A DNA stretch of 11,570 nucleotides, from contig UQNU01000060.1 in NCBI GenBank assembly GCA_900542555.1, forward strand, positions 1 to 11,570. Reading direction: 5' to 3'. Origin of the DNA: an uncultured Collinsella sp. (lineage in GTDB: Bacteria; Actinomycetota; Coriobacteriia; Coriobacteriales; Coriobacteriaceae). Of this stretch, positions 5,987-11,570 are shown piece after piece. Under the pieces are notes generated by a model. The model had not been told where the DNA came from and searched no databases. It was given only the letters and a program-made list of their open reading frames with translations. Both the position numbers and the translations under genes were made by a program. Positions within the stretch are counted from its first letter, which is position 1; each line of letters opens with the position of its first letter.

Positions 5987-7405
5987 ATGGCCTACGACGC
6001 CAAGAAAATCTATTACCGCTTCGACGACCACCTGAGCCGCCTGGTCTTGGATTACGAAGCGAGCCGCCAGATTTCGCCCGAAAGCGAAAATCTCTACTAT
6101 GGCCTGCCGACTGACCCTTATGACGAGGGCCTATTTGTTGAGCACAATGTCAAGCGCGGCCTGCGCAATGCCGACGGCTCGGGCGTGGTCGCGGGCCTCA
6201 CTCGCATCTCGGATGTGCACGGCTACAACAAGGTCGACGGAAAGGTCGTGCCCGATCAGGGCAAGCTCACGCTTCGCGGCTACAGCATCGAGGATCTGGT
6301 CAACAATGCCCAGGCCGAGAATCGCTACGGCTACGAGGAAGTCGCCTATCTGCTTATCACGGGTTCGCTGCCCAACAAGGAAGAGCTCGACGGCTTTTGC
6401 GAGCGCCTGGGCGCCTTTAGACATCTGAGCGACGGGTACGTCAAAGAGTTCCCTATGACCACGGTGTCGTCGAGCATCATGAACGTGCTCCAGCGCGCCG
6501 TGCTGCTGCTCTACGGCTTCGATGCCGAACCAGACGTGATCACGCCCGAGCACGAAATCGACGTCGCCATTTCCATGCTCGCACGTCTCCCGCGCATCGC
6601 CGCCTTCGCACACATGGCCTCGATTGCCAAGCTTCGCGGCTCCGAGGTGCACGTGCCGCACCCCACGCCCGGTCTCTCCACCGCCGAGACCATCCTACAG
6701 GTCCTGCGCGGCGGCATGGCGTTCACCCACGATGAGGCGATGCTGCTCGACGTTATGCTCATGCTGCATGCCGAGCACGGCGGCGGCAACAACTCCACGT
6801 TTGCCTGCCGCGTGCTGTCCTCCTCGGCCACCGACCCGTATTCCGCCTACGCAGCGGCCATCGGCTCGCTCAAGGGCCCGCGCCACGGCGGCGCCAACGC
6901 CAAGGTCGTCTCCATGCACGAGGACATCCGCGCGCATGTCTCCAATTGGGAGGACGAGGACGAGGTCGCAGCCTACCTGGGCAAGATCCTCGACAAGCAG
7001 GCCTTCGACGGCACGGGCCTCATCTACGGTATGGGCCACGCCGTCTACACGCTGAGCGACCCGCGCGCCGAGGTGTGCCGCCGTTACGCGCGCACGCTTG
7101 CCGCCAAGAAGGACCTGGGCGATGAGTTCGCGCTCATCGAGCGCATCGAGCGCCTGGCACCGCAGGTGATGCGCGACCACGGCATGACTAAGCCCATCTG
7201 TGCCAACATCGACCTGTACACGGGCTTTATCTACAAGATGCTCGGTGTACCCGAGACGCTTTTTACGCCGCTATTCGCCGTCGCCCGCATGGCCGGCTGG
7301 TCGGCACACCGCATGGAAGAGCTCTTCTGTGCGCATCGCATCATCCGCCCGGCATACCGTCCGGTGATCGAACCGCTGGAGTACAAGCCGCTCGCCGATC
7401 GCTAG
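5987..7405 (+). CDS. Citrate synthase (citrate/2-methylcitrate synthase family)
   Basis: It condenses acetyl-CoA with oxaloacetate to citrate in the cytoplasm. In a fermentative organism the likely use is the oxidative branch leading to 2-oxoglutarate and glutamate. The 472-aa product carries the three catalytic residues: H264 in HAEHGGGNNST, H351 in the GMGHAVYTLSDPR signature (348-360), and D409 in NIDLYTGFIY. GPRHGGAN (297-304) is also typical of the family. The alanine after GMGH, where many bacterial enzymes have Arg, and the N-terminal extension of about 50 residues before the conserved core are typical of the clostridial-type group. The ATG at 5987 is chosen over 5966 because GAGAGGAG ends 5 nt upstream of it. 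Use of propionyl-CoA (methylcitrate synthase) cannot be excluded, but no prp genes are nearby. A strong terminator follows. Confidence 0.93.
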   Translation: MAYDAKKIYYRFDDHLSRLVLDYEASRQISPESENLYYGLPTDPYDEGLFVEHNVKRGLRNADGSGVVAGLTRISDVHGYNKVDGKVVPDQGKLTLRGYSIEDLVNNAQAENRYGYEEVAYLLITGSLPNKEELDGFCERLGAFRHLSDGYVKEFPMTTVSSSIMNVLQRAVLLLYGFDAEPDVITPEHEIDVAISMLARLPRIAAFAHMASIAKLRGSEVHVPHPTPGLSTAETILQVLRGGMAFTHDEAMLLDVMLMLHAEHGGGNNSTFACRVLSSSATDPYSAYAAAIGSLKGPRHGGANAKVVSMHEDIRAHVSNWEDEDEVAAYLGKILDKQAFDGTGLIYGMGHAVYTLSDPRAEVCRRYARTLAAKKDLGDEFALIERIERLAPQVMRDHGMTKPICANIDLYTGFIYKMLGVPETLFTPLFAVARMAGWSAHRMEELFCAHRIIRPAYRPVIEPLEYKPLADR

Positions 7406-7428
7406 GACGCGGACCGTTATAGAACCCG

Positions 7429-7467
7429 AGCGTGGCCGGGGCATCACCGCCCTCGGCCACGCTTTTT
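7429..7467 (+). terminator. Rho-independent terminator after citrate synthase
   Basis: AGCGTGGCCG and CGGCCACGCT form a 10-bp GC-rich stem around a 15-nt loop, which itself can pair GGGC with GCCC, and five Ts follow. It begins 24 bp after the citrate synthase stop and ends 25 bp before the next start, so it separates the two plus-strand genes. Confidence 0.92.
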
Positions 7468-7492
7468 ATGCCAGTAGAAAGGGCTGCATCGA

Positions 7493-8335
7493 ATGATTGT
7501 GTTTTCCGATATGGATGGAACGCTGTTGACGAGCGACAAGCAGATGAGCGACGCCACCTGGGCGATGCTCGACGAGCTTGCGCACCGCGGTATTGAGTTT
7601 GTGCCCTGCACGGGGCGCCCGCTGTCGGGCATCTTTGAGCCCATCCTCGCCCATCCCGCCGTGCACTATGCCGTCTGCGCCAATGGCGCCAGTGTCTGGC
7701 AGCTCGACGAGGATGCGCCCACCGACACCTCACGTGCTACGCGCATTTTGAGCCGACCGCTCGACCGCGCCATCGCCCACCGCGTCCATAGCATTGCCGC
7801 CGGCCATGACGTCACCTTCGATATCTTCGCGGACGGGCAGTGCTTCCTCCCCCGCTCGCTCTACACGCGCCTGGACGAATTCTGCGGCGGCGACCCACAC
7901 ATCGCGGCTTCGCTCAAGCGCACACGAACACCGATCGACATGGATATCGACAGCAAGATCGACGAGGTCGAGACGCTCGAACGCATTGCCATGTACTGGC
8001 ACGACCCGGCCGATCGCGACGCCATCGCGGCGGCGCTCAGCACGCTCGGAGGCATTGAGGTCACGCGTTCGTACACCATGAATATCGAGGTCATGGGCGA
8101 GGGTGCCACCAAGGGAACGGCATTGGCTTGGCTATGCGAGCACCTGGGCGAGCGTCTCGCCGACGCCTGGGCGTTCGGCGACAACATCAACGACATCCCC
8201 ATGCTGCAGGCAGCGGGCCACGGCATGGCCATGATCAACGGCGAGCCCGAGGACCGCGACGCCGCCGACGCCATCACCGAGTTCGACAACGACCACGACG
8301 GCGTCGCCCGAACCATCATGACCGCCCTCGCCTAG
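7493..8335 (+). CDS. Cof-type HAD-IIB family phosphatase (first copy)
   Basis: This is a soluble haloacid-dehalogenase-type hydrolase of the Cof/HAD-IIB class, expected to dephosphorylate small phosphorylated metabolites such as sugar phosphates. All four motifs are present in 280 aa: DMDGT with nucleophile D6 and acid/base D8, CTGRP with T40, K207 in GATKGTAL, and GDNINDIPML with metal ligands D230 and D234. The region of about 90-195 is the cap domain that sets substrate choice; it is not informative by eye. AGAAAGGG lies 9 nt before the ATG. The preceding terminator and the convergent next gene make it a single-gene unit. Its TAG stop lies in CCTAGTCATTGG, which resembles the start of the repeat just downstream. 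The exact substrate is unknown. Confidence 0.9.
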   Translation: MIVFSDMDGTLLTSDKQMSDATWAMLDELAHRGIEFVPCTGRPLSGIFEPILAHPAVHYAVCANGASVWQLDEDAPTDTSRATRILSRPLDRAIAHRVHSIAAGHDVTFDIFADGQCFLPRSLYTRLDEFCGGDPHIAASLKRTRTPIDMDIDSKIDEVETLERIAMYWHDPADRDAIAAALSTLGGIEVTRSYTMNIEVMGEGATKGTALAWLCEHLGERLADAWAFGDNINDIPMLQAAGHGMAMINGEPEDRDAADAITEFDNDHDGVARTIMTALA

Positions 8336-8342
8336 TCATTGG

Positions 8343-8390
8343 CTAGTCAGTGGGGACGTTCTTAAACGACTAGTCGTTGGGGACACTCTT
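8343..8390 (+). repeat. 48-bp interspersed repeat, copy 1
   Basis: The unit reads CTAGTCAGTGGGGACGTTCT and continues with a perfect 14-bp palindrome AACGACTAGTCGTT (8365-8378), then GGGGACACTCTT. It matches the reverse complement of 9411-9458 at 45 of 48 positions. It sits between two convergent genes, a typical site for REP-like elements. Confidence 0.85.
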
Positions 8391-8444
8391 CGCGAAAAGC
8401 TGCAAGGACTGTCCCCCACTGCCGGAAGGAAAGGAACGTCCCCA
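8351..8444. repeat. Nested inverted repeat between convergent HAD genes
   Basis: Outer arms TGGGGACGTTCTT (8351-8363) and AAGGAACGTCCCCA (8431-8444), and inner arms TTGGGGACACTCTT (8377-8390) and AAGGACTGTCCCCCA (8404-8418), are imperfectly complementary around a 13-nt centre (CGCGAAAAGCTGC). The whole could fold as a long hairpin in either transcript and may act as a bidirectional stop between the converging genes, although no T-run is present. Confidence 0.65.
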
Positions 8445-8452
8445 TCTGCCGG
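8404..8452 (+). repeat. 49-bp interspersed repeat, second unit, copy 1
   Basis: The unit runs from AAGGACTGTCCCCCACTGCC to CTGCCGG and includes AAAGGAACGTCCCC. It matches 11438-11486 in direct orientation at 37 of 49 positions. It ends 2 bp before the stop codon of the second HAD gene. Confidence 0.75.
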
Positions 8453-8453
8453 A

Positions 8454-9248
8454 TTAAGCGAGACTCTCTAGCACGCGACGGAGCTCCTGCTGGACGGCGT
8501 GGTCGCGGTTGCAGCCTACGACGCGATCGGCCACTGCCTTGAGCGCGGGGCGCGCGTTTTCCATCGCGCAGCCCGTGCCGACAAAGCGAATAATCTCGTA
8601 ATCGTTCATCGAGTCGCCAAACGCCATGACCTCGTCGCGCCCAATGCCGTAATGCTCCGCAAGCTGTGCGATGCCCGAGGCCTTCGACACGCCGGGCTGC
8701 ATGGCGTCGATCCATGCGTTGCCCGAGGGCGCAAAGGTAAAGAGCTGACCAAGTTCGCGCTGCAGTACGTAGGCGCTGTCCATAACGGCACCGTCATCGC
8801 AAAAGATACTCGCCTTGATGATATTTACGCTGGGATCGGGCAGCTCCCAAATGCGCTCGGCATTGGGAAGGTCCTTATCGACCTCGCGCACGAACTTGCA
8901 CTCGTCATCGAGCAAAAAGGACTTGGTTCGGTCAAAGAGCGCAAGATGCAGATTGGGAAACGTCGCGACGGCCTGGGCGAGCTTTCGAATCGCCAGGTGC
9001 GAATACACCTCACGGTCTACCATTTTGCCGTCGGCGTAGACCTGGGCACCGTTAGCGGCGACAAAGTCCATCTTGTCGCGAACGGGCGCAAAGAACTCGC
9101 ACAGGCGATCGTAGCGACGACCTGACGATGCGGCAAAATGCACACCATGCTCGTGTAGCGCCAGAATCAGTTCGTAGGTCTCGGGAGGCACCTGGCCGTT
9201 TTCGTCAAGCAACGTGCCGTCCATATCGGATGCAATCAGTTTAAACAT
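8454..9248 (-). CDS. Cof-type HAD-IIB family phosphatase (second copy)
   Basis: This is a second HAD-IIB hydrolase, 264 aa, not closely similar to the one at 7493. The motifs are complete: DMDGTLLDENG with D8 and D10, ASSGRRYDRL with S42 (Ser instead of the Thr of its neighbour), K189 in GVSKASGI, and GDSMNDYEII with D212 and D216. The cap domain (about 85-180) differs from the neighbour's, so the substrate probably differs. It is expected in the cytoplasm, acting on a small phosphorylated metabolite that cannot be named from sequence. GGGAG lies 8 nt before the ATG, but this site is inside the 3' arm of a long leader hairpin (9254-9315), so translation may be controlled. The gene is bracketed by inverted copies of a 48-bp repeat. 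Confidence 0.9.
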   Translation of the reverse strand: MFKLIASDMDGTLLDENGQVPPETYELILALHEHGVHFAASSGRRYDRLCEFFAPVRDKMDFVAANGAQVYADGKMVDREVYSHLAIRKLAQAVATFPNLHLALFDRTKSFLLDDECKFVREVDKDLPNAERIWELPDPSVNIIKASIFCDDGAVMDSAYVLQRELGQLFTFAPSGNAWIDAMQPGVSKASGIAQLAEHYGIGRDEVMAFGDSMNDYEIIRFVGTGCAMENARPALKAVADRVVGCNRDHAVQQELRRVLESLA

Positions 9249-9253
9249 AGAAA

Positions 9254-9315
9254 AGCTCCCTTCGGGCTTGTTGGAATCGAACGTGTATCCGATTCCAACG
9301 TACCCAAAGGGAGCT
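9254..9315 (-). promoter_or_regulatory. Leader hairpin enclosing the ribosome site of the second HAD gene
   Basis: On the minus strand the arms AGCTCCCTT/AAGGGAGCT (9 bp), GGG/CCC (3 bp) and CGTTGGAATCG/CGATTCCAACA (10 perfect pairs, GTTGGAATCG with CGATTCCAAC) stack around a 10-nt loop (9280-9289), giving about 22 pairs in 62 nt. The 3' arm contains GGGAG, the ribosome site, and is followed by TTTTCT and the ATG. It could therefore mask translation or act as a terminator-like attenuator. No alternative antiterminator arm is obvious. Confidence 0.7.
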
Positions 9316-9346
9316 CAAATAAGACTCCGCGGGCGTAAACGGTACA

Positions 9347-9383
9347 AGGACCTGGCAAATAGCTCACACATGCCAGAGGTCCT
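9347..9383. repeat. Second hairpin in the gap upstream of the HAD gene
   Basis: AGGACC-TGGCA (9347-9357) pairs with TGCCA-GA-GGTCCT (9371-9383) with a 2-nt bulge and a 13-nt loop. No T-run follows on either strand. It may belong to the upstream region of the second HAD gene or to the 3' end of the adenine deaminase transcript. Confidence 0.5.
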
Positions 9384-9410
9384 ACGGTCGCGGCGCCAGG
9401 CGACACGTCA

Positions 9411-9458
9411 AAGAGTGTCCCCGACGACTAGTCGTTTAAGAACGTCCCCGATGACTAG
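9411..9458 (-). repeat. 48-bp interspersed repeat, copy 2 (inverted)
   Basis: This is the reverse complement of the 8343-8390 unit with three differences. Its palindromic core ACGACTAGTCGT is at 9424-9435. The repeat includes the TAG stop (9455-9457) of adenine deaminase within CTAGTC, so the element is inserted at, or supplies, the end of that gene. Confidence 0.85.
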
Positions 9459-11275
9459 TCGGCGTAGGTGAAGGTCGTGACGTCGAACATGCCCTCGGGG
9501 CGGATGCGGAGCGTCGGGATCACCGGCAGGGGCAGGAAGATGATGCCCATGATGGGGTCGAGCGGCGACTCAATACCCATGGCGCGCGCCTTGACCATAA
9601 AGTCGTCGTGCTGCGCGGCAACGTCCTCGGCCGTGTCTTCGCTCATAAGGCCACCGAGCGCCAGCGGAATGCGCGCCACGACCTCTCCGTTGCGCACCAG
9701 CACGTGACCACCTTGGCCCACGGCCTCAACGGCGGCCATCATATCGGCGGCGTTGTCGCCCACCACGCACACGTTGTGCGAGTCGTGGCCGATCGTGGAG
9801 GCAATGGAGCCACCCGTGATGGTAAAGCCGCGCACCCAGCCGCGACCGATGTGCTTGCCGACAAGACCCAGGCCAGCGGGGCCGTCGCCGTCGGCGCCCT
9901 CGGCTTGCAGCGACACGCCGCGGCCGTGGCGCTCGATCAGCATAATGCGACGCAAGTCCTCGTCAGTCTCGGGACGAACCATGCCCGTGATGGCCTTGCC
10001 CGGCACCACGTCAATCACGGCCTCGCCCGGCTTAAAGGCATAGTCGAACACGTCGAGCGATAGCTTCGGCAGCTTAACGGAGGCGCGCAGCTCATCGGCA
10101 AGGGCCGCAACCTCGGCCATCTCGGGTGCAATCTCGCCCACAAAGGTGCCGTCCTGCGCCACCAAAGCACCGGCGGCATATACGCGATGCGGAGCCGTGG
10201 CAAACGTCAGGTCATTGAGCACCAGCAGGTCGGCACGCTTGCCCGGGGCAATCGCACCGCGGAGCTCGTGCGGGTCGCGGCAACCGTGATCCAGGCCAAA
10301 CGCCTCGGCCGTGGAGAGGGACGCCATAGAGATAGCGACCACGGGGTCGATACCGGCCTCAATCGCCACGCGGCAGGCATTGTCGATCATGCCGGTTGCA
10401 AGCGCATCGGAAGGAGCGCGGTCGTCAGTCGCAAAGCAGCAGCGGCGGGCGCGCGCGGGATTCTCCAGCAGCATCGGCGACAGGTTGGCCAGATCATGGC
10501 TGCACGTACCTTCGCGCAGCATCACGTACATGCCGCGAGACAGCTTGTCGAGCGCCTCCTCGGGAATCGTCGACTCGTGGTCGGCGATAATGCCTGCCGC
10601 AGCATAGGCGTTGAGGTCCTTGCCGGCAACGAGCGGGGCATGACCGTCGACCTGTTTGGACGGCGTCTGGTTGGCAGCGTCGATACGAGCACAGGTCTCG
10701 GGATCGGCCATAAAGACGCCCGGCAGGTTCATCATTTCGCCCAGACCAAAGACATCACCCGGATATTCGGCAAAAAACGCCTGCATATCGGCAGCGGTGA
10801 TGACGGCACCGGCCTGCTCGTCGGGCAGTGCGGGCACGCACGAGGGCATCATGTACTTGATGGAAATAGGAGCGCGACGACCGTCCTCGATCATAAAGCG
10901 CAGGCCGTCGAGCCCCGCCACGTTGGCAATCTCGTGGCTGTCGGCAATGGCAGTAGTGGTACCGCGCGTCGCCGCCATGCGCGCATACTCGGCAGGGCGG
11001 ATGTTCGAAGACTCGATATGCAAGTGTCCGTCAATAAAACCGGGGGCAAGATAGCGGCCCTGGCAATCGATGACCTCGGTAGCCTCATACGTACCGGCGG
11101 CATCGTCGCGACCATCGTAGAGCACACCGACGATCACGCCGTCCTTGACGGCAACACTACCGGGCGCTACGCGTTGGCCGTACACATCGACGATCTGCGC
11201 GTTGGCAAACAGCGTGTCGACGGGCACGCGACCCTCGGCGGCCTCGATCACAGACCTCATGACCTCAACGGACAT
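9455..11275 (-). CDS. ade: Adenine deaminase (amidohydrolase superfamily)
   Basis: It converts adenine to hypoxanthine and ammonia in purine salvage, in the cytoplasm. The 606-aa length is normal for the bacterial Ade family, which is distinct from adenosine-deaminase-like enzymes. Metal-site and catalytic motifs are clear: GFIDGHLHIESS with H84 and H86, ADSHEIANVAG (111-121), the bridging carboxylate E180 in GLGEMMN, H212 in DGHAP, H233 in ADHES, and D284 in CFATDDRAP. The family-specific C-terminal domain is present: GGSIASTIGHDSHN, then LGGLMS, and PIMGIIFLPLPVIPTLRI near the end. AAAGGAG lies 5 nt before the ATG. The gene appears monocistronic, with its own upstream promoter candidate. 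Its last codons and stop lie in a repeat copy (9411-9458), so its 3' end may have been set by that element. Confidence 0.96.
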   Translation of the reverse strand: MSVEVMRSVIEAAEGRVPVDTLFANAQIVDVYGQRVAPGSVAVKDGVIVGVLYDGRDDAAGTYEATEVIDCQGRYLAPGFIDGHLHIESSNIRPAEYARMAATRGTTTAIADSHEIANVAGLDGLRFMIEDGRRAPISIKYMMPSCVPALPDEQAGAVITAADMQAFFAEYPGDVFGLGEMMNLPGVFMADPETCARIDAANQTPSKQVDGHAPLVAGKDLNAYAAAGIIADHESTIPEEALDKLSRGMYVMLREGTCSHDLANLSPMLLENPARARRCCFATDDRAPSDALATGMIDNACRVAIEAGIDPVVAISMASLSTAEAFGLDHGCRDPHELRGAIAPGKRADLLVLNDLTFATAPHRVYAAGALVAQDGTFVGEIAPEMAEVAALADELRASVKLPKLSLDVFDYAFKPGEAVIDVVPGKAITGMVRPETDEDLRRIMLIERHGRGVSLQAEGADGDGPAGLGLVGKHIGRGWVRGFTITGGSIASTIGHDSHNVCVVGDNAADMMAAVEAVGQGGHVLVRNGEVVARIPLALGGLMSEDTAEDVAAQHDDFMVKARAMGIESPLDPIMGIIFLPLPVIPTLRIRPEGMFDVTTFTYAD

Positions 11276-11342
11276 ACATACTCCTTTAACCGTAGAAATA
11301 ACTGCGGAGCGGACGAGCCTTCACCGCAGCAAGCCAATAGCC

Positions 11343-11370
11343 ATTGTATGCCCAAACGATGGGTCAACAA
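11343..11370 (-). promoter_or_regulatory. Candidate promoter of adenine deaminase
   Basis: On the minus strand TACAAT (11348-11343, five of six -10 matches) is preceded after 16 nt by TTGTTG (11370-11365, a weak -35). TTGACC (11367-11362) is a better -35 match but leaves only 14 nt. Transcription would start near 11336, about 60 nt before the ATG. Confidence 0.4.
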
Positions 11371-11437
11371 TGCGCCTCTCCGCTTAACGGCACACGCCGC
11401 TTGGCGCAATGGGGAGAGGTTGCTTTGCACCAATGAC

Positions 11438-11486
11438 AAGGAGTGTCCCAAAGTGCCGGCATAAAAGGAACGCCCCCAAGTGCCAA
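11438..11486 (+). repeat. 49-bp interspersed repeat, second unit, copy 2
   Basis: AAGGAGTGTCCCAAAGTGCC, then AAAAGGAACGCCCCC, aligns without gaps to 8404-8452 with 37 of 49 identical positions. It is more diverged than the 48-bp pair and stands alone upstream of the adenine deaminase promoter region. Confidence 0.7.
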
Positions 11487-11570
11487 CAACGGAAGCGCCG
11501 ATGTTTTGGCAACGACAGCGAGCGGGTCGCATTTGAGACAAGGTGACGTGAAACGAAAGGGCGCTGACCT

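Larger units (their letters stand above)
11276..11570. other. Upstream region of adenine deaminase, no gene seen
   Basis: I find no convincing gene. The minus-strand leader can form CTGCGG/CCGCAG (11302-11307, 11324-11329). I see no purine-riboswitch-like core, which could have been expected before a purine gene. One copy of the 49-bp repeat lies at 11438-11486. The final 80 bp show no recognisable feature. Confidence 0.5.

Noticed and set aside
8336..8453. CRISPR-like array from repeated GTCCCC words
   Set aside because: There are only a few short, differently oriented words with irregular spacing and no equal-length spacers; an interspersed repeat explains them.
8499..9125. 208-aa plus-strand frame opposite the second HAD gene
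   Set aside because: Shadow of a motif-complete HAD gene; no ribosome site or recognisable domain.
11276..11345. Purine riboswitch before adenine deaminase
   Set aside because: The leader is only about 60 nt after the candidate start site and shows no three-way junction or conserved loop sequences.
10187..11464. 425-aa plus-strand open frame opposite adenine deaminase
   Set aside because: It is antisense to a gene with full catalytic motifs, its composition is His/Arg-rich as expected for a shadow frame in high-GC DNA, and no domain is recognisable.

Overview
The window looks like a chromosomal segment of a high-GC, fermentative Gram-positive actinobacterium of the Coriobacteriia, most like Collinsella. 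This is inferred from protein character, the GC-rich housekeeping genes and the intergenic GGGGACGTTC-type repeats; no database search was possible. The window splits into an accessory left part (about 1-5228) and a housekeeping right part (about 5600-11570).

Left part. A minus-strand cassette runs 3608 to 208. It encodes a small Sec-secreted, cysteine-containing protein of 121 aa, a 740-aa ABC-2-like membrane protein that is an internal tandem duplication, and a CcmA-type ABC ATPase whose start overlaps the permease stop. The order (secreted peptide, very large membrane protein, ATPase) resembles lactococcin-972-type bacteriocin operons, and the peptide has faint similarity to that family. 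This assignment is a hypothesis. Diverging from the peptide gene across a 120-bp AT-rich region is a two-gene operon: a DUF2975-type four-helix membrane protein and a small YozG-like Cro/CI regulator. A perfect 7-5-7 palindrome lies between the two transcription units, over a candidate promoter. Immediately after the regulator's stop codon, in the same frame, is a tyrosine-recombinase catalytic domain without its N-terminal domain. This integrase remnant suggests the left part arrived on a mobile element.

Middle. 5229-5624 has no gene but holds several GC-rich inverted repeats and a possible promoter. It leads into an ACT-domain protein and a clostridial-type citrate synthase, both on the plus strand and closed by a strong intrinsic terminator at 7429-7467.

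Right part. Two unrelated-looking Cof-type HAD phosphatases converge, the first plus (7493-8335) and the second minus (8454-9248). An adenine deaminase on the minus strand (9455-11275) fills the rest. The gaps around the second HAD gene contain a repeat family: a 48-bp unit in two inverted copies (45/48 identical) and a 49-bp unit in two direct copies. The adenine deaminase stop codon lies inside one copy. The 5' leader of the second HAD gene can form a long hairpin whose 3' arm contains the ribosome binding site.

No tRNA, rRNA, CRISPR array or insertion sequence was found.
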